A DNA stretch of 64,000 nt from positions 62,001 through 126,000 of the forward strand of contig OY288160.1 in NCBI GenBank assembly GCA_958439195.1, given 5' to 3'. The translations under genes and the position numbers were made by a program. This document shows positions 34,006-42,503 of this stretch, one piece after another. Under the pieces are notes generated by a model, which saw only the letters and a list, made by a program, of their open reading frames with translations, did no database searches and had not been told where the DNA came from. Numbering within the stretch: position 1 is the stretch's first letter; every line of letters starts with the position of its first letter. This stretch comes from an uncultured Paracoccaceae bacterium. Its GTDB lineage: Bacteria; Pseudomonadota; Alphaproteobacteria; Rhodobacterales; Rhodobacteraceae.

Positions 34006-34896
34006 ATGCGTCTTTTCAGCGCTTTCAAGGCTGTGGCTGCGGCGGGCGGTATAGCCCTGTTTTCGGGGGCTGCCCTTGCGCAGGGGTTGGAGGTTGTGGG
34101 CGAACCCTTGCCAGAGAAAATGGGGTTCCAGCCTGCGGCAACGGAACTGGCGCGCGATCTGCAGGGGCTGGACCACATGATGCTGATCATCTGTGCGGTG
34201 ATCACGGTTTTTGTGACGGCGCTGCTGATCTATGTGATGGTTCGCTACAATTCCAAGGCCAACAAGACGCCGTCCACTTTTACCCATAACACACCGCTGG
34301 AAGTGGCGTGGACTGTGGTTCCGATCATCATTCTGGTGTTTATCGGGGCCTTTTCCCTGCCCGTGCTGTTCAAGCAGCAGGAAATTCCGGTGGCAGATGT
34401 GACCATCAAGGTGACGGGGAACCAGTGGTATTGGTCCTATGAATACACCGACAATGGCGTGACCGAGGCTGCCGAAGCCACGCCGATCGCCTTTGACAGT
34501 TTTATGCTGGCGAAAGAAGATTTGGCACGGTTTGGCTATGAAGAAAGCCAGTATCTGCTGGCCACGGACACGGCCGTTGTCGTGCCGGTTGGCAAGACCG
34601 TCGTGATGAACGTGACGGCGGCGGATGTCATCCATTCCTGGAAAATCCCAGCCTTTGGCGTGATGCAGGACGCTGTGCCCGGACGTCTGGCACAGCTGTG
34701 GTTCAGCGCCGAGCGTGAGGGGATCTACTTTGGACAGTGTTCGGAACTGTGCGGCAAGGACCATGCCTATATGCCGATCACGGTCAAGGTTGTGTCCGAG
34801 GCGGCCTATGCGGCCTGGGTTGCCAAGGCCGAGGCGGGCGATGTGATGTTGTCGGATGCCGATTTGTCGGCTTCTGTGGAATTGGCAGCGAACTGA
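34006..34896 (+). CDS. ctaC: Cytochrome c oxidase subunit II
   Basis: 296 residues. A signal-like segment (residues 1-25), then two membrane helices (LIICAVITVFVTALLIYVMV and VAWTVVPIIILVFIGAFSL), the aromatic patch GNQWYWSYEY for electron entry, and the CuA centre with His in ADVIHSWKIP and the cluster FGQCSELCGKDHAYMPI. It accepts electrons from cytochrome c and passes them to heme a of the aa3 oxidase. First gene of the oxidase assembly operon; subunit I is not in the window, as is common in Rhodobacteraceae. Confidence 0.96.
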   Translation: MRLFSAFKAVAAAGGIALFSGAALAQGLEVVGEPLPEKMGFQPAATELARDLQGLDHMMLIICAVITVFVTALLIYVMVRYNSKANKTPSTFTHNTPLEVAWTVVPIIILVFIGAFSLPVLFKQQEIPVADVTIKVTGNQWYWSYEYTDNGVTEAAEATPIAFDSFMLAKEDLARFGYEESQYLLATDTAVVVPVGKTVVMNVTAADVIHSWKIPAFGVMQDAVPGRLAQLWFSAEREGIYFGQCSELCGKDHAYMPITVKVVSEAAYAAWVAKAEAGDVMLSDADLSASVELAAN

Positions 34897-34965
34897 TTGC
34901 GCGCCAGATGGGTGGGCGGGCCGGATGTATCGGAACCCGCCACCCAGCTATAGGATGACGATGAC

Positions 34966-35898
34966 ATGAGCGATACCCACGCCTATGAAGCGCCCGGCGA
35001 GGCAGGCTTTGGCGACTATGTGCAGCTTTTGAAGCCGCGTGTCATGTCGCTGGTGGTGTTTACGGCGCTGGTTGGGTTGCTGGTGGCACCGGTTGGTGTG
35101 CATCCTGTTATCGCATTCGCATCCATTCTTTTCATCGCGCTGGGGGCGGGTGCGTCTGGCGCGCTGAATATGTGGTGGGATGCCGATATTGATGCTGTCA
35201 TGCGGCGCACACGCAAGCGGCCTGTGCCTGCGGGCAAGGTGGAGGCAGGCGAGGCGCTGGCCATCGGTCTTGGTCTTTCGGGCCTGTCGGTGGTGATGCT
35301 TGGGCTGGCGGCCAACTGGCTGGCGGCGGCGTTGTTGGCGTTCACCATCTTTTTCTATGCCGTCGTCTATTCGATGTGGTTGAAGCGGTCGACACCGCAG
35401 AACATCGTGATTGGTGGCGCGGCAGGGGCTTTTCCGCCGATGATTGGATGGGCCTGTGCGACGGGCGGGGTTTCGGTGGAAAGCCTGCTGATGTTTGCGC
35501 TGATCTTCATGTGGACGCCGCCCCATTTCTGGGCGTTGGCGCTGTTCATGAAAGAGGATTATTCCAACGCCGGCGTGCCGATGCTGACTGTGACGCATGG
35601 TCGGCGTTCCACACGCAATCATGTGTTGGTCTATACGATCCTGTTGGTTCCAGTGGCGGTGGGCGCTGCGTTCACCAGCATTGGCGGGCCAGTCTACTTG
35701 GCCATGGCGCTGGTGCTGAATGCATGGTTCCTGGTCGGGGCTTGGCGCATTTGGCGCCGGGATGAGGTGGTGGCCGAGGCAGATGGCTATGCGGTAGAGA
35801 AATCGGTGTTTCGGTTTTCGCTGTATTACCTGTTCTTGCTGTTCGGCGCGTTCCTGGCCGAAGCGGCTTTGAAGCCTTATGGCCTGGGGGGGTGGTGA
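34966..35898 (+). CDS. ctaB: Heme o synthase (protoheme IX farnesyltransferase)
   Basis: 310 residues, about eight to nine membrane helices. The prenyl-diphosphate-binding motif is NMWWDADIDAVMRRTRKRPVPAG, with the second conserved loop SMWLKRSTPQNIVIGGAAGAFPPMIGW (in the family pattern) and FMWTPPHFWALALFM. It attaches a farnesyl group to heme b, the first step to heme a for the oxidase. It lies 69 bases after ctaC and its stop overlaps the next ATG by one base. Confidence 0.95.
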   Translation: MSDTHAYEAPGEAGFGDYVQLLKPRVMSLVVFTALVGLLVAPVGVHPVIAFASILFIALGAGASGALNMWWDADIDAVMRRTRKRPVPAGKVEAGEALAIGLGLSGLSVVMLGLAANWLAAALLAFTIFFYAVVYSMWLKRSTPQNIVIGGAAGAFPPMIGWACATGGVSVESLLMFALIFMWTPPHFWALALFMKEDYSNAGVPMLTVTHGRRSTRNHVLVYTILLVPVAVGAAFTSIGGPVYLAMALVLNAWFLVGAWRIWRRDEVVAEADGYAVEKSVFRFSLYYLFLLFGAFLAEAALKPYGLGGW

Positions 35899-36089
35899 TG
35901 GCATTTCCCCCGGAGCATGAAATTCACAAACGGCGGTTTGGTCGTAATGTTGGGGTGGCGGTGACGCTGGGCCTGTTCATCGTTCTGGTGTTTGCCCTGA
36001 CGGTGGTAAAGGTGACGCGGGGCGACCCGATGCAGGGTTTCGATCATTCCGTGCGGCCAGAATTGGCGGTTGAGGGGGCAAGCGAATGA
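35898..36089 (+). CDS. Small single-helix protein of the cytochrome oxidase operon
   Basis: 63 residues from ATG 35898. A basic lead (EHEIHKRRFGRN) is followed by one membrane helix (VGVAVTLGLFIVLVFALTVVKV) and a short hydrophilic end. A small ORF at this place, between ctaB and ctaG, recurs in Rhodobacteraceae oxidase operons and is annotated as an oxidase assembly protein; its precise job is not established. Overlaps both neighbours (1 and 4 bases), so it is translated with them. Confidence 0.75.
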   Translation: MAFPPEHEIHKRRFGRNVGVAVTLGLFIVLVFALTVVKVTRGDPMQGFDHSVRPELAVEGASE

Positions 36090-36655
36090 CCGGGCAAAAG
36101 CGGACGGCTGGCTATCTGGTGGGTGTGGTCGCGCTGATGGCGTCGCTGTCTTTTGCGGCCGTGCCTTTCTACGACTGGTTCTGTCGGGTTACGGGCTTTG
36201 GCGGGACGACAGGTGTTGCAGATGCGGCGCCTGATACGATCCTTGAACAGACGGTTGTGGTGAAATTCGATGCTTCGCTGGAGCGGGGGATGCCTTGGAC
36301 GTTCCGTCCGGTGCAGCGCGAAATGACGGTGCGGATCGGAGAGAATGCGCTGGCGTTCTACGAGGCGTATAATCCGACCGATCGCGTTGTGGCCGGGACA
36401 GCAAGTTATAATGTGACGCCGGATGCGGCGGGGGGCTATTTTTCCAAGATCGCCTGTTTCTGCTTTACTGAGCAGGTTCTGCAACCCGGTGAGCGGGTCG
36501 AGATGCCCGTCAGCTTTTTCGTCGATCCTGAAATGGTGAAAGACCCAGAAGGGCAGTTCGTGAAGGAAATCACGCTGTCCTATACATTTTACGAAACACC
36601 CTTGCCCGAGGAACAGGCCGCCCTTGCCGCGCCTGCGGGTGAGACGGTAAACTGA
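36086..36655 (+). CDS. ctaG: Cytochrome c oxidase assembly protein CtaG (Cox11)
   Basis: 189 residues. One N-terminal membrane helix (TAGYLVGVVALMASLSFAAV), then the conserved VPFYDWFCRVTGFGGTT, and the copper-binding Cys pair in SKIACFCFTEQVLQPGE. Periplasmic domain of the Cox11 fold that delivers copper to the CuB site of subunit I. ATG 36086 overlaps the preceding stop (ATGA). Confidence 0.95.
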   Translation: MTGQKRTAGYLVGVVALMASLSFAAVPFYDWFCRVTGFGGTTGVADAAPDTILEQTVVVKFDASLERGMPWTFRPVQREMTVRIGENALAFYEAYNPTDRVVAGTASYNVTPDAAGGYFSKIACFCFTEQVLQPGERVEMPVSFFVDPEMVKDPEGQFVKEITLSYTFYETPLPEEQAALAAPAGETVN

Positions 36656-36677
36656 CAAAAAACGCGAGGGAACCGGA

Positions 36678-37478
36678 ATGGCACAGGCCAAGAACCACGA
36701 CTACCACATCCTGCCACCGTCGATCTGGCCTTTCCTGGGGTCTGTATCGGCTTTTTTGATGCTGTTCGGTGCAGTGCTGTGGATGCATGGCAACGGGCCT
36801 TGGTTGGGCCTGATTGGCCTTGTGGGCGTGCTTTATGTGATGTTCGCCTGGTGGACGGATGTGGTGAAAGAAAGCCAGGTGGGCGATCACACCCCGGTGG
36901 TGCGGATCGGCCTGCGCTATGGATTCATCATGTTCATCATGTCGGAAGTGATGTTCTTTGCGGCATGGTTCTGGTCGTTCTTCAAGCATGCGCTGTATCC
37001 GATGGGGCCGCAAAGCCCGGCGATTGACGGGGTTTGGCCGCCGGCGGGGATTGAGACGTTTGACCCGTGGCATCTGCCGCTGATCAACACGCTGATCCTG
37101 CTGTGTTCGGGGGCGGCGGCAACCTGGGCGCATCATGCGCTGGTGCATGAGAACAACCGCAAAGATCTGATCAACGGGCTGGCGCTGGCCATTGTTCTGG
37201 GGATCGTGTTCACCTTCTTTCAGGCCTATGAATACAGCCACGCGGCCTTTGGCTTTGCGGGCAACATCTATGGCGCGAACTTCTTCATGGCGACGGGGTT
37301 CCACGGCTTTCACGTGGTGATCGGCACCATCTTTCTGACGGTCTGCCTGATCCGGGCGATGAAGGGCCATTTCACGCCGGAAAAGCATATCGGGTTTGAG
37401 GCTGCCGCCTGGTATTGGCACTTTGTCGATGTGGTCTGGCTGTTCCTGTTTGCCTCGATCTATGTCTGGGGTCGCTGA
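36678..37478 (+). CDS. ctaE: Cytochrome c oxidase subunit III
   Basis: 266 residues, seven membrane helices. Hallmarks: KNHDYHILPPSIWPFLGS, MSEVMFFAAWFWSFFKHALYP with the membrane Glu, HLPLINTLILLCSGAAATWAHHAL, GFHGFHVVIGTIFL and the ending AAAWYWHFVDVVWLFLF. It stabilises the catalytic subunit of the aa3 oxidase. It lies 22 bases after ctaG; two hairpins follow before the surf1 gene. Confidence 0.96.
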   Translation: MAQAKNHDYHILPPSIWPFLGSVSAFLMLFGAVLWMHGNGPWLGLIGLVGVLYVMFAWWTDVVKESQVGDHTPVVRIGLRYGFIMFIMSEVMFFAAWFWSFFKHALYPMGPQSPAIDGVWPPAGIETFDPWHLPLINTLILLCSGAAATWAHHALVHENNRKDLINGLALAIVLGIVFTFFQAYEYSHAAFGFAGNIYGANFFMATGFHGFHVVIGTIFLTVCLIRAMKGHFTPEKHIGFEAAAWYWHFVDVVWLFLFASIYVWGR

Positions 37479-37499
37479 TCCCGATATTTGACCGAGGCC

Positions 37500-37571
37500 G
37501 GGGGGCGGCGCCCCGCCCCCCACCCCTTGCGGGAAGGCGCGGACCCGGATGGGTGCGCGCCTTTCCTTTTG
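37500..37571 (+). terminator. Two hairpins between ctaE and surf1
   Basis: A 9-bp GC stem (37500-37508 with 37513-37521) without T run is followed by a second stem (37532-37541 with 37555-37566) ending in TTTT. Together they could end or weaken transcription after subunit III, so that SURF1 and downstream genes are expressed less. Confidence 0.5.
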
Positions 37572-37587
37572 ACCGGAGTTTTCCCCT

Positions 37588-38259
37588 ATGATGCGTCGGA
37601 TGGTGTTTCCCTTGGCAATCGGCCTTTTGGGCGGGGCGATCCTGATCGCGCTGGGGATATGGCAGATGCAGCGATTGGCGTGGAAGGAAGGCGTGCTGGC
37701 CGAGATTTCGGCGCGGATCGCGGATGCCGCGGTGCCGTTGCCGGCGACGCTGGACCCAGAGGCCGATCGTTATATGCCGGTGACGGTGGCGGGGCGGTTT
37801 ACCGGGGAACATGCGGACGTATTGGTGAGCCGCAAGCAGATTGGCCCCGGAGTGCGGGTGGTCGAAGTGTTCGAGACGGTCGACGGTCGACGGGTGCTGG
37901 TGGACAGGGGGTTCCTTCCAGATGAGGCGCGGAGCGATGTGCGCCTGTCGGGGCCTGCGGAGGTGGAAGGAAACCTGCACTGGCCAGAGGAAACCGATGG
38001 ATTTACCCCACCGCCGGATGCGGCGACCGGGTTGTGGTTCGCCCGCGATGTCGACGCATTGGCGGCGGCGTTGGACACAGAGGCGACATTTATTGTCGCG
38101 CGCAGGCCGACCGGTGGCGCGATTGAGCCGATGCCGGTGGATACGTCGGGTATTCCCAATGACCATATGAATTACGCCATCACGTGGTTTTCGCTGGCGG
38201 CTGTCTGGCTGGGGATGACAGCGTATCTTCTGTGGCGTATCAGGCAGCGGACGGTTTGA
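37588..38259 (+). CDS. SURF1 family oxidase assembly protein
   Basis: 223 residues. Two membrane helices at the ends (MVFPLAIGLLGGAILIALGIWQMQRL and YAITWFSLAAVWLGMTAYLL) with a periplasmic domain carrying the family blocks GIWQMQRLAWKE, PVTVAGRFTGEH, RVLVDRGFLPDEAR and PNDHMNYAITWFSLA. SURF1 helps insert heme a into subunit I. The same strand continues into thrC 10 bases later, although the latter has no link to the oxidase. Confidence 0.93.
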   Translation: MMRRMVFPLAIGLLGGAILIALGIWQMQRLAWKEGVLAEISARIADAAVPLPATLDPEADRYMPVTVAGRFTGEHADVLVSRKQIGPGVRVVEVFETVDGRRVLVDRGFLPDEARSDVRLSGPAEVEGNLHWPEETDGFTPPPDAATGLWFARDVDALAAALDTEATFIVARRPTGGAIEPMPVDTSGIPNDHMNYAITWFSLAAVWLGMTAYLLWRIRQRTV

Positions 38260-38269
38260 AGGCTTGATG

Positions 38270-39655
38270 ATGAAATACATCTCTACCCGTGGGGCGGCAT
38301 CGGTTCTGTCCTTTGCCGAGGCGATGATGACGGGGCTTGCCCGGGATGGCGGGCTGTATGTGCCCGAGGCGGTGCCGGTGATGCGCAAGGACGACATCGC
38401 GGCGCTGGCGGGGCTGCCTTATGAAGAGATCGCATTTCGTGTGATGCGGCCGTTTCTGGGCGATACCTTTGAAGATGACGAATTTCGCGGGCTGATTGCC
38501 AAGGCATATGCCGGGTTTGGCCATGCCGCGCGGGCGCCTTTGGTGCAATTGGGGCCGAACCATTTTCTGCTGGAGCTGTTCCACGGGCCGACGCTGGCCT
38601 TCAAGGATTTCGCCATGCAGCTCATCGGGCAGATGATGCAGGCGGCGCTGGCGAAAACGGGAGAGCGGATCACGATTGTGGGTGCCACAAGCGGCGATAC
38701 CGGGTCAGCGGCGATGGAGGCGTTCCGGGGATTGGCGAATGTCGATCTGTTCATCCTGTATCCGCATGGCCGGGTATCCGAAGTGCAGCGGCGGCAGATG
38801 ACTACGCCATCCGAGGCGAATGTTCATGCGCTGGCGATGGATGGCGACTTTGACGATTGCCAGGCGCGCGTGAAGGACATGTTCAACGATTTCGCCTTTC
38901 GTGATGGGGTGCGACTGGCGGGGGTGAACAGCATCAACTGGGCGCGGGTTCTGGCGCAGGTGGTCTACTATTTCTCATCCGCCGTGTCTTTGGGTGCGCC
39001 GCATCGGGCGGTGTCGTTCACGGTGCCGACCGGGAATTTCGGTGACATTTTTGCGGGATACATCGCGCGCAAGATGGGATTGCCGATCGAGAAGCTGGTG
39101 ATTGCGACAAACCAGAATGACATTCTGGATCGGGCAATGCGGACGGGATCATACATGACGGATGGGGTGCGCCCGTCGATCAGCCCGTCGATGGATATTC
39201 AGGTGTCGTCCAACTTTGAACGCGCGTTGTTCGATGCCTATGGGCGCGATGGCGGGGCGGTTGCGCAATTGATGGCAGAGCTGAAGGCCGGGGGCTTTGC
39301 CATCAGCCAAGGTGCGCTGGAGATGTTGCGGGCGACCTTTGCCTCGGGGCGGTGTTCCGAAGAGGAAACGGTGGCCACGATCCGCACGACACATGCGGCG
39401 ACGGGAGAGGTGCTGTGCCCGCATTCTGCCGTGGGCGTGAAGGTGGCCGAAGAGCATCTGGGGGCGATTCCGATGATCACGCTGGCCACCGCGCATCCGG
39501 CGAAGTTTCCCGATGCTGTTGAAGGCGCGATGGGTTTGCGCCCAAGCCTGCCTGCGCGGATGGGTGATTTGTATGAGCGTCCCGAGCGGTTGACGCGGGT
39601 TGCCAATGATCTGGCTGCGTTGCAGGCCATCATACGTGAAAGGACCGGCCCTTGA
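38270..39655 (+). CDS. thrC: Threonine synthase
   Basis: 461 residues from ATG 38270, with TGAAGG 7 bases upstream (TTG 38264 and ATG 38267 are in frame). The PLP lysine is in GPTLAFKDFAMQ; other marks are YISTRGAASVLSF at the N-terminus, GATSGDTGSAAMEAFRG for phosphate binding, and FTVPTGNFGDIFAGYIARKMGLP. It converts O-phosphohomoserine to threonine. The stop overlaps the TTG start of the peptidase gene. This surf1-thrC-peptidase order is common in Rhodobacteraceae. Confidence 0.95.
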   Translation: MKYISTRGAASVLSFAEAMMTGLARDGGLYVPEAVPVMRKDDIAALAGLPYEEIAFRVMRPFLGDTFEDDEFRGLIAKAYAGFGHAARAPLVQLGPNHFLLELFHGPTLAFKDFAMQLIGQMMQAALAKTGERITIVGATSGDTGSAAMEAFRGLANVDLFILYPHGRVSEVQRRQMTTPSEANVHALAMDGDFDDCQARVKDMFNDFAFRDGVRLAGVNSINWARVLAQVVYYFSSAVSLGAPHRAVSFTVPTGNFGDIFAGYIARKMGLPIEKLVIATNQNDILDRAMRTGSYMTDGVRPSISPSMDIQVSSNFERALFDAYGRDGGAVAQLMAELKAGGFAISQGALEMLRATFASGRCSEEETVATIRTTHAATGEVLCPHSAVGVKVAEEHLGAIPMITLATAHPAKFPDAVEGAMGLRPSLPARMGDLYERPERLTRVANDLAALQAIIRERTGP

Positions 39656-40911
39656 GCCTGAAGATCACCACGCTTTCAAACGGGTTTCGGATTGTGACCG
39701 AGGCGATGCCTGGTCTGTTGTCGGCCTCTGCCGGGGTTTGGATCACGGCGGGCGGGCGGCATGAGCGGGTCGAGCAGAACGGGATTGCGCATTTCCTTGA
39801 ACATATGGCGTTCAAGGGCACCGAGAAGCGGTCGCCGTTGCGGATTGCCGAAGAGATCGAGGATGTCGGAGGATATATCAACGCCTATACCAGCCGCGAG
39901 ATGACGGCCTATTATGCGCGGGTCTTGTCGCCCGATGTGGCGTTGGCGCTGGATGTGATCTCGGACATTGTTTTGAACCCGGTCTTTGACCCGAAAGAGA
40001 TCGAGACGGAACGGCATGTGATCTTGCAGGAAATCGGGCAGGCGCTGGACACGCCCGACGACATCATCTTTGACTGGTTGCAGGAAGTATCCTATCCAGA
40101 TCAACCCTTTGGGCGGACGATCCTTGGCCCGGCAGAGCGGGTGTCATCCTTTAAGCGGGATGACCTGCGGGCCTTTGTCGCCGAACATTATGGGCCGGAC
40201 CAGATGATTTTGGCGGCGGCCGGGGGCGTGGATCATGACGCCATCGTTGCGCAGGCCGAGGCTTTGTTCGGGCATCTGAAACCAGTCGGGGATGCCCGCC
40301 TGCAACCGGCGCGGTTCGGTGGCGGCGAACGGCGCGAGGTGAAGGATCTGGAGCAGGTGCATTTTGCGCTGGCCTTTGAGGGGCCGGGGTATCGCGCGCC
40401 GGATGTCTATGCCGCGCAGGTTTACGCAACGGCGATGGGCGGTGGCATGTCGAGCCGCCTGTTCCAGAAGATCCGCGAAGAGCGGGGGTTGTGCTATTCG
40501 ATCTTTGCCCAATCGGGCGCCTATGAGGATACTGGGCAGATCACGGTTTATGCCGGAACGTCGGAAGAAGAGATCGGCGATCTGGTTGGGCTGACGCTGG
40601 ACGAATTGAAGCGGGCGGCAGATGACATGTCCGAGGCCGAGGTGAACCGGGCGCGTGTGCAGTTGAAGGCGGGGCTGTTGATGGGGTTGGAAAGCCCATC
40701 GAGCCGGGCCGAGCGGAATGCGCGTCTCTTGGCGATCTGGGGGCGGGTGCCGGACGTGGCCGAGACGGTGGCGAAGATCGATGCCGTGTCAACCGATGAT
40801 GTCCGGGCTTATGGCACGGGTCTGGTGGGGGCGAAGGCAGCGGTTGCCTATTACGGGCCGGTGGACGCCGCGCCCGATCTGGAGGCTATCAGGGCAAGGC
40901 TTGCCGCGTGA
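39652..40911 (+). CDS. M16 family zinc peptidase
   Basis: 419 residues from TTG 39652, which overlaps the thrC stop (TTGA). The inverted zinc motif HFLEHMAFKGTEKRS (HxxEH) lies near residue 45, with the distal Glu in the following helix (YTSREMTAYYARVL). The second half is the inactive-like M16C domain (GGGMSSRLFQKIREERGLCYS). It resembles the mitochondrial processing peptidase beta-like bacterial group (PqqL/YmxG-type). Cytosolic peptide degradation is likely; the substrate is unknown. Confidence 0.93.
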   Translation: MSLKITTLSNGFRIVTEAMPGLLSASAGVWITAGGRHERVEQNGIAHFLEHMAFKGTEKRSPLRIAEEIEDVGGYINAYTSREMTAYYARVLSPDVALALDVISDIVLNPVFDPKEIETERHVILQEIGQALDTPDDIIFDWLQEVSYPDQPFGRTILGPAERVSSFKRDDLRAFVAEHYGPDQMILAAAGGVDHDAIVAQAEALFGHLKPVGDARLQPARFGGGERREVKDLEQVHFALAFEGPGYRAPDVYAAQVYATAMGGGMSSRLFQKIREERGLCYSIFAQSGAYEDTGQITVYAGTSEEEIGDLVGLTLDELKRAADDMSEAEVNRARVQLKAGLLMGLESPSSRAERNARLLAIWGRVPDVAETVAKIDAVSTDDVRAYGTGLVGAKAAVAYYGPVDAAPDLEAIRARLAA

Positions 40912-41495
40912 TGCTGACCTTTCGGCGCAAGGTACGGATCGAGACCGAGCGCATGACACTTCGGCTGCCGACACATGGCGACTGGACGCAATGGGCGGCG
41001 CTGCGCGATGAAAGCGCGGCCTTTCTGACGCCGTGGGAACCTGTCTGGGCGGGCGACCACCTGACGCGGCGGGCATTTACCAACCGGGTCTATTGGGCGG
41101 CGCGGGCCGAGGCACAGGGGACGGCCTTGCCGCTGCTTTTGATCCGGCGCGAGGATCAGGCGCTGCTGGGGGCGATCACGCTGGACAATATCCGGCGCGG
41201 ACCTTCGCAATCGGGGACGCTGGGCTATTGGATCGGGGGGCGGTTCAGCCGCCGGGGGTATATGCGTGAGGCGATTCAGGCGGTGGTGCATCATGCGTTT
41301 ACGGTGCTGGACCTGAGCCGGATCGAAGCGGCCTGCCTGCCGGAGAATGCCGCGTCGCGTGGTGTGCTGGAGAAATGCGGATTCAAGTATGAAGGCGTAG
41401 CCCAAAGCTATTTGCAGATTGCCGGGCGATGGCGGAACCATGTGCTGTATGCGTCGCTTCGTCTTGATCGGCGGGGGCGGACGGATGTGGGCTAA
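40911..41495 (+). CDS. GNAT N-acetyltransferase, RimJ/RimL type
   Basis: 194 residues from ATG 40911 (GTG 40908 is also in frame). N-terminal RIETERMTLRLPTHGDWTQWAALRDES and the acetyl-CoA-binding region GTLGYWIGGRFSRRGYMREAIQAVVHHAF, then RIEAACLPENAASRGVLEKCGFKYEG are typical of enzymes that acetylate the N-terminal Ala of ribosomal proteins. Overlaps the peptidase stop by one base, so it closes the thrC operon. Confidence 0.9.
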   Translation: MLTFRRKVRIETERMTLRLPTHGDWTQWAALRDESAAFLTPWEPVWAGDHLTRRAFTNRVYWAARAEAQGTALPLLLIRREDQALLGAITLDNIRRGPSQSGTLGYWIGGRFSRRGYMREAIQAVVHHAFTVLDLSRIEAACLPENAASRGVLEKCGFKYEGVAQSYLQIAGRWRNHVLYASLRLDRRGRTDVG

Positions 41496-41605
41496 CAGCG
41501 CGTTTCCTGTGGAAAACCTGACCGCCTGACGAAAGCGTGATGCGGGTGACCGGTCTGGTCATGGCAGGCTTTATGCCTGTGGTGACAGGCAAAAAGGGGC
41601 GCGGC

Positions 41606-42430
41606 ATGGTGCAGGCACGTGTTGGTGCATGGGCGGCAATGGCGGCAGGGCTGTTGGCCCCGGCGGCTTTTTCCCAAGAGCGGATACCTTCGAATTGTTT
41701 TGCGCTGGCTGCGGCGCCCGTGGAACAGGTCTGGCGTGCGTCGATCGGTACGCCGCTGGAGGCGGGGCACGTGCGTATCCGGTTTTTGCACCACGCGAGT
41801 TTTGCCATCGAGACCGAGGACGGCACCTTGGCCGTGACGGATTACACCGGGTTCATCGGTAACCCGGATGTGGTGCCGGATGTGGTGACGATGAACAACG
41901 CCCATTCCACGCATTGGACCAATGATCCCGATCCGCGCATACCGCATGTCTTGTCTGGCTGGCCACAGGACGGGCAGGTTGCGCAGCATGAATTGGACCT
42001 TGGGTCCATGCTGGTGCGGAATGTGACGACGGACACGCGCGGCCCCTTCGGTGAAGGGGCGCGGGCGGATGGCAATTCGATCTTTGTGTTCGAGGCGGGC
42101 GGCCTGTGCATCGGCCATCTGGGGCATTTGCATCAGATACCTGACGATGCCCAATATGCGTCCATCGGGCGGCTGGATGTGGTGATGGTGCCCGTCGATG
42201 GGGGCTATACCATGAGCACCGCAGCGATGGCCGAAGTTGTGGGCCGGCTGCGGGCTTCGGTTGTGATCCCGATGCATTGGTTTTCCGGGTCATCGCTGGT
42301 GACGTTTCTGGACGAAATGGAAGGACGTTTCGACGTGGTTGAAACCGGGGGGGCGGATCTGGACCTTTCTTTGCAGGATTTGCCGGGGCGACCGACCATC
42401 ATGGTGCTGGAGCCGGAGTTCATACCCTGA
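41606..42430 (+). CDS. MBL-fold metallo-hydrolase-like periplasmic protein
   Basis: About 274 residues from ATG 41606, which gives a signal peptide (GAWAAMAAGLLAPAAFS); the frame is open to 41537. The fold is like UlaG/MBL proteins: IRFLHHASFAIETEDGTLAVTDYTG, PDVVTMNNAHSTHWTND, GNSIFVFEAGGLCIGHLGHLHQ and VVIPMHWFSG. The classic HxHxDH motif is replaced (NNAHSTH), but several His and Asp that could bind metal remain. The substrate is unknown. It stands alone between two unlinked genes. Confidence 0.8.
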   Translation: MVQARVGAWAAMAAGLLAPAAFSQERIPSNCFALAAAPVEQVWRASIGTPLEAGHVRIRFLHHASFAIETEDGTLAVTDYTGFIGNPDVVPDVVTMNNAHSTHWTNDPDPRIPHVLSGWPQDGQVAQHELDLGSMLVRNVTTDTRGPFGEGARADGNSIFVFEAGGLCIGHLGHLHQIPDDAQYASIGRLDVVMVPVDGGYTMSTAAMAEVVGRLRASVVIPMHWFSGSSLVTFLDEMEGRFDVVETGGADLDLSLQDLPGRPTIMVLEPEFIP

Positions 42431-42503
42431 CCCTGTTGCGTCAGATACGCCACTTTCGTTCACGCGGGACGCAAGTTAGGTAAAGGGCAGAAGGAGCCTG
42501 CCG